A DNA stretch of 64,000 bases from Bursaphelenchus xylophilus. Taxonomy: Eukaryota; Nematoda; Chromadorea; Rhabditida; Aphelenchoididae. Where the stretch lies: the NCBI GenBank assembly GCA_904066235.2, contig CAJFCV020000006.1, positions 10,540,001 through 10,604,000 on the forward strand, given 5' to 3'. The translations under genes were made by a program, and so were the position numbers. This document shows, piece by piece, positions 36,905 through 48,666 of the stretch. How positions within the stretch are numbered: position 1 is the first letter of the stretch; every line of letters begins with the position of its first letter. Below the pieces are notes generated by a model. That model ran no database searches, was not told where the DNA came from, and saw only the letters and a program-made list of their open reading frames with translations.

Positions 36905-37880
36905 TTTTGGGACTGCACTGTGCAAAATGAAGTTTTTTTTTGGCCTGCACCGTGCGAAAATCAAAAATTGAACTATACGGATCTTTTTTTGAAAAATAAT
37001 CTCTATCTTACCTTCAGGGCATTTTTTGATTTTTTTTTCGATTTGCACTGTGCAAAATAAAGTTTTTTTGGACTGCACCGTGCGGAAGTTAAAAATTTGA
37101 TTGCGCAGAGCGAGAGATGAAGGTATACGGAACATTTTTTGAGAAAAAGTAAAAATAGTCTCTACCTTACACACAGGGCATTTTTTGAATTTTTGTTTCA
37201 ATTTGCACTGTGCAAAATGAAGTTTTTTGGACTGCACAGTGCGGAAATCAAAAATTTGATTGCACAGTGCGGAAGATGAAGGTATATGGATTTTTTGAGA
37301 AAATAATAAAAATAGTCTCTACCTTACAGTCAAGGCATTTTTTGATTTTTTTTTTTTTTTTTGAAGTTGCACTGTGCAAAAATTAAAAATTTGATTGCAC
37401 AGTAAGGGAGATGATGGTATATGGATTTTTTGAGAAAATAATAAAAATAGTCTCTATCTTACAGTCAGGGCATTTTTTGTTTTTGTTTTTTTTTTTTTTT
37501 TGAAGTTGCACTGTGCAAAATGAAGTTTTTTGGACTGCACTGTGCGAAAATTAAAAATTTGATTGCGCAGTGTGAAAGATAGTATATACGGAATCTTTTT
37601 TTTAACAATAGTCTTTTTTCATCACTCTCACGTCATTTTCAAATTTTTTTTATCAGATTGCACCGTGCATTTGCCAAACCTCACAGCACAGTGCGAAAAT
37701 TAAAAAATTGATTGCGCAGTGAAGGAGATGAACATATATGGATTTTTCTTTGAAAAATAGTCTCTACCTTACTCCCACGTCATTTTTTAATTTTTTTTTC
37801 AAATTGCACCGTGCATTTGCAAAAAACGTCTGCACTGTGCGAAAATTTTATAATTGTCTGCACTGTGCGGAATGCAGATT
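36905..37880. repeat. GCACNGTGC palindromes within 150-180-bp tandem units
   Basis: Units share AATAGTCTCTACCTTAC, AGGGCATTTTTTGA and GGACTGCACNGTGCG. Palindromes in some copies are damaged (GCGCAGAGCG at 37104, GCACAGTAAG at 37398, GCGCAGTGTG at 37564). Confidence 0.85.
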
Positions 37881-37989
37881 AATTGGGTCCGGCTTTTTTT
37901 TTAATTGTTTATTATGACCTCTAAGAGCGTGAGGAACATTTTGATGCTTGCACTTTTAATTTCATTACTTGTTTTTCACTTTTAATTTT

Positions 37990-39175
37990 CGCCGCACTGT
38001 GCAGCCCAAAAAACTTTTTGCACTGTGCCAAACATCGATAATTTTTGGACTTGGAGGACAAAAATTTAATTGTAACTTCCTCGACATTTAGCGCTGCCCT
38101 GAGGCTATTTTTATTCCGCTTTTTAATTGCACGGTGCGTAAAACGTCTCCTTTTCCTTCCGAAATTCCATTGCACTGTGCGCGTGAAAGGCATGCTGCGT
38201 TCACGCGTTGGGACAAGATTTAAATGTGAAATTGTTGAGTATAGTGAAGTGGCTATTAATTTTTTGAATTTTTCTTGCTCATTTCCCTCATTAGACTCAT
38301 TTCTCGAGAAATTAATATAATCCGTTTGTCGTGCAATTATGCACATATTGTGCACGTGATGATTGTATTATAATATTTATATGTCTGGAGTTCGAAAAAT
38401 ATGGCTTCAGGGTGTTCACAGTGCAAAATTTATTGAATTCCCCTTGCACTGTGCAAAAATTTTTATTTAATTTTTTTGCACAGTGCTGCTGGAAAAGTTT
38501 TCCACTGCACTGTGCGATAAAAAATAAAAATGATTTGTTTTCAATTTGCACGGTGCAGAGGCGAGAAAAATAAATCGCACAGTGCGAGAGTCGGTTATTT
38601 TGCTCTCCGCACAGTGCAATTGTCAAAATTGTTTACTGCACCGTGCGGGCGGACCAAAACCAATTTTTGCACCGTGCAATTGCTAAAAGTTTTGACTGCA
38701 AGTTGTGCAGTGCAGTAGCGACAGAAATGAAACGCACTGTGCGAAAATATCGAAAAATTAGTTTTTGCACAGTGCAATTGCTAAAACTTTTTACTGCACT
38801 GTGCGGGCTGACCAAAAGAAATGCTTTTGCGGTTTGCACAGTGCGTTTCCGAAAAAACTTGTATGCACTGTGCAAAAATATCAAAAACTTAATTTTTACA
38901 CAGTGCAATATTCAAAAGTTTTGAATGCACCGTGCAGACAGGCAAAAATATACCTTTTGCACAGTGCGATTGCAAAATGTTTTAGTGCACTGTGCGAACA
39001 GATCAAAGATAAACCTTTGGCAGTTTGCACAGTGCAGAAGCGACAAAAATAAATCGCACAATACGAAAAGATCAAAAAATTAATTTTTGCACTGTGCAAT
39101 CGTCAAAATTTTTTACTGCACCGTGCGGGCTTTTCAAAAGCAAAGTTTCTGCAGTTTTCACAGTGCAGTAGCGAC
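37990..39175. repeat. GCACNGTGC palindrome array
   Basis: About thirty-five palindromes. From about 38530 the spacers repeat CAATTGCTAAAA, TTTTACTGCA, GGGC(T/G)GACCAAAA and CAGAAGCGACAAAAAT, giving units of about 130-170 bases. Confidence 0.9.
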
Positions 39176-39690
39176 AAACATTGGTCCATATTTTCTTCTA
39201 TCCAAAATATTGCAAACTAGCAAAGTTTTAGACAAAAGTCAAACAATCAAAAAAAGTTTTTTGATTATTTTCCGGATTAAATTTTTTTTTATTTTTCCGT
39301 CAAAAAACACATGATTCTTACTGTAATTCCGAGAAAATTTTGACGAATTTTTCTCGTGAAACCCATGAGTGCGTTTCCAGAGAAATAAAAGATTGCCGGA
39401 AATCAGGAGGAATCGCTTTGTTTTTGCGGTTTTTTGGGCTAATTAGTAAGTGCATTGTCTGGCGGCGCACTGCGCAATCAAATTACTTCCAGAGAGCCTT
39501 GCACTTTCTTAAACCAGAAAACAGACGGGTTTGCGTCATAAAAACCGAAAAAAAAGTCCTGGAAAAATTTTAGCTGAAAAATTAAAAAAAAAAGTTTTTT
39601 TGCTTTTCGTCGTATTTTAAAAATTTTTGGAAATTAAAAAAAATTTATCGCAAATTTTTTTTTCACTTTATTTTCCATCGCAATCGCCCA
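39176..39690. other. AT-rich spacer between palindrome arrays
   Basis: No gene recognised. A 77-codon frame at 39340-39573 lacks features of a real exon. Confidence 0.4.
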
Positions 39691-39694
39691 AAAA

Positions 39695-40605
39695 CTGCAC
39701 AGTGCAATAAAAAGTTTTCACCGCACAGTGCACCCTCATTTTTTGGATGCACTGTGCAGTTTCCCTTTCACACCGCACAGTGCGGCTCAGGGGGACCTTT
39801 GAAAAAACTGCACAGTGCAACAAAAAGTCTTTACCGCACTGTGCATTTTTCCCATTTTTTCGACGTGGAATGTCGCTAATGCACTGTGCAGTTTCCCTTT
39901 CCACCGCACAGTGCGGTTCAGGGGACCTTTGAAAAAACTGCACAGTGCAACAAAACATTTTCACCGCACAGTGCGGCGCAGGGAAACCTTTTTTTTTAAC
40001 TGCACAGTGCAACAAAACATTTTCACCGCACAGTGCATTTTTTCCATTTTTTTGATGTAGAATGTCGCTACTGCACTGTGCATTTTCACTTTTCCACCGC
40101 ACAGTGCGCAGGAGAACCTTTGAAAAACTGCACAGTGCAACAAAAAGTTTTTACCGCACTGTGCATTTTCCCCATTTTTCTGACGTAGAATGTCGCTACT
40201 GCATTGTGCAGTTTCCCTTTCCAACGCACAGTGCATTTCGAATCTTTCTTGTCTTTGAGATTGCACTGTGCGTTTGTCGCTAATCTGCACAGTGCAGACG
40301 GAACTTCCAAATGCGCCCAAAAAACGTGTTTTGGGCGATGTCGCTGTTGCACGCCGCAGTTCCTTTGAGTTTCTTTTCTTCTGCACTGTGCGGTTCAAAT
40401 TTTTGTTTCTCGTCTTTGCACCGTGCAAAATTTTTTTTGACTGCACTGTGCGAAATTTTTTGAGTGCACTGTGCAAAATTTTTTTTTGACCGCACAGTGC
40501 GGAATTGTTTTTGACCGCACACTGCGAAAATTTTTTTCTTGCACAGTGCAAATTTTTTTTGATTGCACAGTGCGTAACTCTATTTCATACGCACGCTGCA
40601 ATTTC
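39695..40605. repeat. GCACNGTGC palindrome array
   Basis: About thirty-four palindromes in units of about 120 bases containing AACTGCACAGTGCAACAAAA, CATTTTT and GTAGAATGTCGCTA(A/C)TGCA. The last part, 40380-40600, is a simple dense array. Confidence 0.9.
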
Positions 40606-40985
40606 TACACCAGAGCGAACCCTAATTTCGTTACCCTTTCCAAACATAAGACATTTTGCTGCGTATTCAGAGTCTTTGCGGCGTGAATGTTGGACCTCTT
40701 GTAGTCTACGACGTGTTCGGAGCCGGGAGAAATGCAATTAAGCCCAAAAACAAACAGCGTTTTGTCAACGTTGGGCACAAGATTTGGAGCCGCTCTTTGT
40801 GATTGCGGAAGTGGCAATTGTTTTTTGAGACTGAAGAAAAATTGAATTTTTTTGGATAAATAGTTGTATTTGGATGGAATTTGGCCAAAAAATAGCGATA
40901 ATCCTTCTAAAACATTCTAAATTAATTTTTTGAACGTATTTTAGTCACAACTTCAAAAACGATCCCTTCATTTTCATAAACCACT
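40606..40985. other. Spacer without recognised gene
   Basis: 40610-40800 is unique and moderately GC-rich; the rest is AT-rich. No domain was seen. Confidence 0.4.
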
Positions 40986-40989
40986 CGAC

Positions 40990-41600
40990 TTCTTGAATTT
41001 CAAGTTTTCGTGGCGGGATCCAGAATTTTTTTAAAAACGTTTGTCGTTCTACGGTTAAATACAAGTTTTATTATTCGAAGTTTACTCTAAGCCTCCAAGA
41101 ATATTCCTGTCTAACCTCAAAATCAGATTGTCTTTTTTTGATTTTCAAGTTTTCGTGGTGGGACCCAAAAAAATTTTTTTTAAACTTTTGTTCTTTTACG
41201 GTTAAAACAAGTTCTGTAATTCGTATTTTACTCTAAGCCTCCAAGAATAGTCCTCTCTAACATCAAAATCTATTGTTTTTTGGATTTTCAAGTTTTCGTG
41301 GCGGGACCCAAAAAAAGTTTTTTTTATTTTCATCTTTCTGCGGTTAAAAGCAACCCTGATCATTCGTATTTTACTCTAAGTCTCCAAAATTACCTCTCCC
41401 TATCCTCAAAATCCGGTGGTTTTTTGATTTTCAAGTTTTCGTGATGGGACCCAAAATTTTTTAAATCATTGATTCTCAAGGCGTATTTTACCTAAACTTC
41501 ACAAATTGAACCTTTGAGTCTACTATTTGCACCATTTTTTTTGATTTTCAAGTTTTCGTGGCGGGACCCAATTTTTCTGATTTTAACAAGAGTGGTTGCA
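40990..41600 (+). repeat. Tandem repeat with GTTTTCGTGGCGGGACCC
   Basis: Five copies near 41004, 41150, 41290, 41433 and 41550, period about 115-145 bases, each preceded by TTGATTTTCAA and followed by CGTATTTTACTCTAA-type text. One further copy lies beyond the 2.34-kb repeats at 48762. Confidence 0.85.
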
Positions 41601-43945
41601 TCTAAAATATAATAATTAATAGGGTTTGGGGTTTCTTTTTTCTTTTGCTCCGATTGACCTGATTTTTGGCATGGGGGTTCTTTTAGATGCGCTCTTTGAG
41701 TATTTGAAAAAATTTTTTGAAATTTTCAATTTTGAGTGGCCTATGACGTCATGAAAAGTCGAAACTTTGAGTCTTTGTATCTCGGTCCATTTTACAGCTA
41801 CCGACTTGATTTTTGGTTCCATCGCGTATGGTACATAATGGGACAATCACTGTCGAGATTTTTTCGAAATTTCAAATTTTTCGGAAAAAATCCCAAAAAA
41901 TGACCTTTTTTCGTAACCTTTGACTAGCAAGAAGAATATTGAAATGCAAGCTTCTACAGGTCCATATCGGGAAAGCAAATTCATAACTAAGAGATATCTC
42001 AATGTATGTGTAGATACGGCCATGTACAAAGTTACACTTCCAGAAAACCCCGTCATGATGACGGATTTTCTGGATTTTTTCGATTCCATTGAATTCCACG
42101 TACCCGAATTCCTATTAGGTCGTGTCTTTCTTTTTTGTAGTATACTTCGTATTTTAGCTATGGCTTACTGTAAAAAATACGATTTGCACAGTGCAAAGTT
42201 CGACAAAATGGTTCTCGGCTCCCAGGTCGAAATTCGAAAAAACGGCTCGCTGATCTTAGTTTTTTTGCCCGGAGATTGCCCCTAAATTTTTTCAGACCAT
42301 TCTACATAACCATCGCTTCAGAACATCTACATACTTGAAAACGCAATTTTTCGAAATTTTCAAAATTTTGACTTTTTAAAAATTTTCTCCCTGATGTTCA
42401 ACAACGATGTCAAAAACGTCCAACTATTGATTGTAGAGCTCGAAGAGCTCTACAAATTACCCGCTTACATCTTCAGCGTATCTTTAAAATTACGGCCGTC
42501 AGAGCCGCCGGAAATTTCGGTCGATTTTTGGTGCACTGTGCGAAAAAAATCGCCCTCAGGGCAACAAGTGGAGTTGAACAAATTGATCTCTCAGGGGCTA
42601 TTGGGCACAGAACAAGCTACCATCGTGCCAGGTTTCACATCTCTATCTTCAATATTTCGTGCGCATTGTGCCGTCAAAAAAAAATTTCGAAATTTCGGCC
42701 AAAATTCGGCCCTGAGGGCTTGAAACGGAATTTTTTCGCATTTCTGTTGCCTCTATCGTTTTTATCACGTTGAACTGCTATAGAAACAGGTATCAATTCC
42801 TAAAATACGGACAAGGTGAAAAGGCAGTATTCGAATTTCCGAATTTTTGAATTTTACTTCAACGTACGAAAGTGAAGTTATCTTGGGAACAAGGTCGAAA
42901 TTCAAAAATCCGGCTCTAGCGTTCCCTCGGTAATTTCACTGGCTTGACGAAACCCTTTGAATCCAGCCTTTTGATTTCGACCCTAAGGCCAGATCATTTT
43001 TGAAAAATTTTGGTGACAAAACTCCAAACCTTTAAAACCGTCAAAACTCGAAATTTTCTCATTAAAATTCAATCAAAGGTTACATATTCGGAATCTCCAG
43101 GTAATTTTGCATACAGTAGGATACATTTCGCCGGTACTTTTAGTGCAAAGAGTGCCAGTTTTGAAAAAACGCCCACTTCCATGACCGAAAACACCAAAAA
43201 AGAGCGCGGCGAAGAGAGAGAGCGGGCAGAGAACCGCTTCCTTCTTCGTTTGGCGGGAGAAAAGAGAGAGTGGGAAAGGGGTGGAGGGTGGTTAGACAAA
43301 GGTTTTCTCTTTCGATTCCGGTCAGAGATAAGACGGAGAGAGTGCTGAGAATGAGGAGGGTGGTATGGAAACGGTCATCGTGACGCGTCATGACGGGGTT
43401 TTCTGGATTTTTTCGAGAAATTTTTGTAAAATTATTTTTTTGGTCCTGGATTCTCGGGATTTGGCCGTTTTAGGGCCAAATTTTATGGGGAATTCGGGAA
43501 AAATATTGTCTTAGGGTAACTTTGAGTGCCGAGTCTATTTTTTTTATTTTTTTTTGTTGATTTTGGTCAATGGAAGTGTTTCTGATCAACTTTTGGTGGA
43601 AGAAAAATTATTTTAGGTAACAAAATGTAGTCTCGCGGCGGCCGTAGGCCGTCGCCTCATGCCGGCGGGCTCTTTAACCCGGCTTAGCGATCTGGGACTG
43701 ACCTGAGCTTAGCGATTAGGGAAAGTTCTTAGCGATCTCTCTACTAGGCTCAGTCTAACGCGTAGCGTTTTTCTGCCGCGGCCGGAGGCCGTCGGCAAAG
43801 CTTTGGCGAGCGTTTATGTTGTTTTCGACGTTGACCAGGTCCAAATCGCGCGCAAAGCAGCGAAACCGGGCGCAAAGTTGCCTTTATCCGCAGGGCTGCC
43901 CGAGAGACGGTAGCAGCCGCAGGCTGCGTTAGTCTCGAGCCCTAG
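41601..43945. repeat. 2.34-kb tandem unit 1
   Basis: Starts TCTAAAATATAATAATTAAT and ends GTCTCGAGCCCTAG. It contains an AT-rich body with GATTTTTGGCATGGGGG, a few GCACNGTGC palindromes (42184, 42534), a purine-rich GAGAGAGCGGGCAGAG block, and a GC-rich end at 43631-43945 with GGCCGTAGGCCGTCGCC and repeated CTTAGCGAT. Open frames inside are short and lack domains. Compared by eye with unit 2, the only difference I found is one extra A in a homopolymer near 42676. Confidence 0.9.
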
Positions 43946-46289
43946 TCTAAAATATAATAATTAATAGGGTTTGGGGTTTCTTTTTTCTTTTGCTCCGATT
44001 GACCTGATTTTTGGCATGGGGGTTCTTTTAGATGCGCTCTTTGAGTATTTGAAAAAATTTTTTGAAATTTTCAATTTTGAGTGGCCTATGACGTCATGAA
44101 AAGTCGAAACTTTGAGTCTTTGTATCTCGGTCCATTTTACAGCTACCGACTTGATTTTTGGTTCCATCGCGTATGGTACATAATGGGACAATCACTGTCG
44201 AGATTTTTTCGAAATTTCAAATTTTTCGGAAAAAATCCCAAAAAATGACCTTTTTTCGTAACCTTTGACTAGCAAGAAGAATATTGAAATGCAAGCTTCT
44301 ACAGGTCCATATCGGGAAAGCAAATTCATAACTAAGAGATATCTCAATGTATGTGTAGATACGGCCATGTACAAAGTTACACTTCCAGAAAACCCCGTCA
44401 TGATGACGGATTTTCTGGATTTTTTCGATTCCATTGAATTCCACGTACCCGAATTCCTATTAGGTCGTGTCTTTCTTTTTTGTAGTATACTTCGTATTTT
44501 AGCTATGGCTTACTGTAAAAAATACGATTTGCACAGTGCAAAGTTCGACAAAATGGTTCTCGGCTCCCAGGTCGAAATTCGAAAAAACGGCTCGCTGATC
44601 TTAGTTTTTTTGCCCGGAGATTGCCCCTAAATTTTTTCAGACCATTCTACATAACCATCGCTTCAGAACATCTACATACTTGAAAACGCAATTTTTCGAA
44701 ATTTTCAAAATTTTGACTTTTTAAAAATTTTCTCCCTGATGTTCAACAACGATGTCAAAAACGTCCAACTATTGATTGTAGAGCTCGAAGAGCTCTACAA
44801 ATTACCCGCTTACATCTTCAGCGTATCTTTAAAATTACGGCCGTCAGAGCCGCCGGAAATTTCGGTCGATTTTTGGTGCACTGTGCGAAAAAAATCGCCC
44901 TCAGGGCAACAAGTGGAGTTGAACAAATTGATCTCTCAGGGGCTATTGGGCACAGAACAAGCTACCATCGTGCCAGGTTTCACATCTCTATCTTCAATAT
45001 TTCGTGCGCATTGTGCCGTCAAAAAAAATTTCGAAATTTCGGCCAAAATTCGGCCCTGAGGGCTTGAAACGGAATTTTTTCGCATTTCTGTTGCCTCTAT
45101 CGTTTTTATCACGTTGAACTGCTATAGAAACAGGTATCAATTCCTAAAATACGGACAAGGTGAAAAGGCAGTATTCGAATTTCCGAATTTTTGAATTTTA
45201 CTTCAACGTACGAAAGTGAAGTTATCTTGGGAACAAGGTCGAAATTCAAAAATCCGGCTCTAGCGTTCCCTCGGTAATTTCACTGGCTTGACGAAACCCT
45301 TTGAATCCAGCCTTTTGATTTCGACCCTAAGGCCAGATCATTTTTGAAAAATTTTGGTGACAAAACTCCAAACCTTTAAAACCGTCAAAACTCGAAATTT
45401 TCTCATTAAAATTCAATCAAAGGTTACATATTCGGAATCTCCAGGTAATTTTGCATACAGTAGGATACATTTCGCCGGTACTTTTAGTGCAAAGAGTGCC
45501 AGTTTTGAAAAAACGCCCACTTCCATGACCGAAAACACCAAAAAAGAGCGCGGCGAAGAGAGAGAGCGGGCAGAGAACCGCTTCCTTCTTCGTTTGGCGG
45601 GAGAAAAGAGAGAGTGGGAAAGGGGTGGAGGGTGGTTAGACAAAGGTTTTCTCTTTCGATTCCGGTCAGAGATAAGACGGAGAGAGTGCTGAGAATGAGG
45701 AGGGTGGTATGGAAACGGTCATCGTGACGCGTCATGACGGGGTTTTCTGGATTTTTTCGAGAAATTTTTGTAAAATTATTTTTTTGGTCCTGGATTCTCG
45801 GGATTTGGCCGTTTTAGGGCCAAATTTTATGGGGAATTCGGGAAAAATATTGTCTTAGGGTAACTTTGAGTGCCGAGTCTATTTTTTTTATTTTTTTTTG
45901 TTGATTTTGGTCAATGGAAGTGTTTCTGATCAACTTTTGGTGGAAGAAAAATTATTTTAGGTAACAAAATGTAGTCTCGCGGCGGCCGTAGGCCGTCGCC
46001 TCATGCCGGCGGGCTCTTTAACCCGGCTTAGCGATCTGGGACTGACCTGAGCTTAGCGATTAGGGAAAGTTCTTAGCGATCTCTCTACTAGGCTCAGTCT
46101 AACGCGTAGCGTTTTTCTGCCGCGGCCGGAGGCCGTCGGCAAAGCTTTGGCGAGCGTTTATGTTGTTTTCGACGTTGACCAGGTCCAAATCGCGCGCAAA
46201 GCAGCGAAACCGGGCGCAAAGTTGCCTTTATCCGCAGGGCTGCCCGAGAGACGGTAGCAGCCGCAGGCTGCGTTAGTCTCGAGCCCTAG
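43946..46289. repeat. 2.34-kb tandem unit 2
   Basis: Almost identical to unit 1 over its whole length and in the same orientation, so the duplication is very recent or an assembly artefact. Confidence 0.9.
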
Positions 46290-48666
46290 TCTAAAATATA
46301 TCTATTAATAAGGTTTGGGGTTTATCTTTTTTTTTGCTCCGATTGACTTGATTTTTGGCATGGGGGTTCGTTTAGATGCTCTCTTTGGGTATTTGAAAAA
46401 AAATTTCAAAATTTTCAGTTTTGAGTGACCTATGACGTCATGAAAAGTCGAAACTTTGAGTCTCTGTATCTCGCTCCGTTTTACAGCTACCGACTTGATT
46501 TTTGGTTTCGTCGCGTATGGTACATAATGGGACAATCACTGTCGAGATTTTTTCGAAATTTCAAATTTTTCGGAAAAAATCTCAAAAAATGACCTTTTTT
46601 CGTAACCTTTGACTAGCAAGAAGAATATTGAAATGCAAGCTTCTACAGGTCCATATCGGGAAAGCAAATTCATAACTAAGAGATAACTCAATGTATGTGT
46701 AGATACGGCCATGTACAAGGTTACACTTCCAGAAAACCCCGTCATGATGACGGATTTTCTGGATTTTTTTGATTCCATTGGATTCCACGTACCCGACTTC
46801 CTATTAGTACGTGTCTTTCATTCCCGTACTCGCCTTCTTATTTTAGCTATGGCTTACTGTAAAAAATACGATTTGCACAGTGCAAAATTCAAAAAAATCG
46901 TTCTCGGCTCCCAGGTCGAAATTCAAAAAAACGGCTCGCGGATCGTATTTTTTTTGCTCGAAGATTGTCCCAAAATTTTTTCAGAACATTCTACATAGCC
47001 ATCGTTTCAGAAAATGTGCATACTTGAAAACGCAATTTTTCGAAATTTTCAAAATTTTGACTTTTTCAAAATTTTCTCACCGATGTACAACAACGATGGC
47101 AAGAATGTTCAACTATAGATTGTAGAGCTTGAAGAGCTCTACAAATTACCCGCTTACATCGTCTTCGTATCTTGGAAATTACGGCCGCCAGAGCGGCCGG
47201 AAATTTCGGTCGATTTTTGGTGCACCGTGCGAAAAAAATCGCCCTCAGGGCAATTAGCGGAGTTGAACAAATTGATCTCTCAGGGGCTATTGGGCACAGA
47301 ATAAGCTACCATCGTGCCAAGTTTCACATCTCTATCTTCAATATTTCGTGCGCACTGTGCCGTCAAAAAAAATTTTCGAAATTTCGGCCAAAATACGGCC
47401 CTGAGGGCTTGAAACGTGATTTTTTCGGATTTTAACTTTCACCATCGTATTCAGCACATTGAGCTGCTACATAAACAGTTATTAATTCCTAAAATACGCA
47501 CAGGTTGAAAGAGCAGAATTCGAATTTCCGAATTTTTGGATTTTGTTTACTCTGACGAAAGTTACTATAGCTCGGGAACAAGGTCGAAATTCAAAAATCC
47601 CGCCCGACACATGATAGACAATTTGATAAGGATTCTGCAACCAGAAGCTGGGATACAACTCCGAGAGATATGATCAGAAATCGTGTTTGAAGCGGCGGTC
47701 CCAAAAAATCCCGAATCGGAAAAGTCTTCAAATCTCAAAAATTTCCAACTAAAATTCGTCTAAAAGTTACATATTCGGAAGCTCCGTGTCATTTCGGATA
47801 TAGTCGTATCTTTTTACCCGGTACTTTTAGTGCAGCAAGTGCCAGTTTTGAAAAAACGCCCACTTCCACGGACGAAAACACAAAAAAAGAGCGCGGCGAA
47901 GAGAGAGAGCGGGCAGAGAACCGCTTCCTTCTTCGTTTGGCGGGAGAAAAGAGAGAGTGGGAAAGGGGAGGAGGGTGGTTAGACAAAGGTTTTCTCTTTC
48001 GATTTTGGTCAGAGATAAGACGGAGAGACTGGTGAGTGTGAGGAGGGTGGTACGGAAACTGTCATCGTGACGCGTAATGACGGGGATTTCTGGATTTTTT
48101 TGAGAAATTTTTGTAAAATTATTTTTTTGGGCCTGGATTCTCGGGATTTGGCCGTTTTAGGGCCAAATTTGACGGGGAATCTGGGAAAAATATTGGCTTT
48201 GGTTGATTTTGAGTGCTGAGTCTATTTTTTCGAGTTTTTTTAGTTGATTTTTGGTTGCTGAAAGTATTTCTGATCAACTTTTGGGGAAGGGGAATTATTT
48301 TAGGAAAAAAATGTAGTCTCGCGGCGGCCATAGGCCGTCGCCTCATGCCGGCGGGCTCTTTAGCCGGGCTTAGCGACTGGGAGTGACCTGAGCTTAGCGA
48401 TTAGGGTAAATTCTCGATCTAAAACAAAGTCGGCTTAGCGTTCCGAACGACACAAGTTTCTACTAGGCTCAGTCTAACGCGTAGCGTTTTTCTGCCGCGG
48501 CCGGAGGCCGTCGGCAAAGCTTTGGCGAGCGTTTATATTGTTTTGGACGTTGAACAGGTCCAAATCGCGCGAAGAGCAGCAATACCGGGCGCAAAGCAGC
48601 GAAACCGGGCGCAGGACTGCCCGAGAGACGGTAGCAGCCGCAGGCTGCGTTAGTCTCGAGCCCTAG
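46290..48666. repeat. 2.38-kb tandem unit 3, diverged
   Basis: Same order of blocks as units 1 and 2 but with many substitutions and indels, mainly at 47480-47770 and 48390-48450. The GC-rich end is at 48311-48666. Confidence 0.9.

Noticed and set aside
41616..47435. Short frames conserved between the 2.34-kb units (for example 121 codons at 41920 and 44265)
   Set aside because: Conservation reflects DNA duplication. In diverged unit 3 the frame is broken and changes are not codon-biased; no domain is visible.
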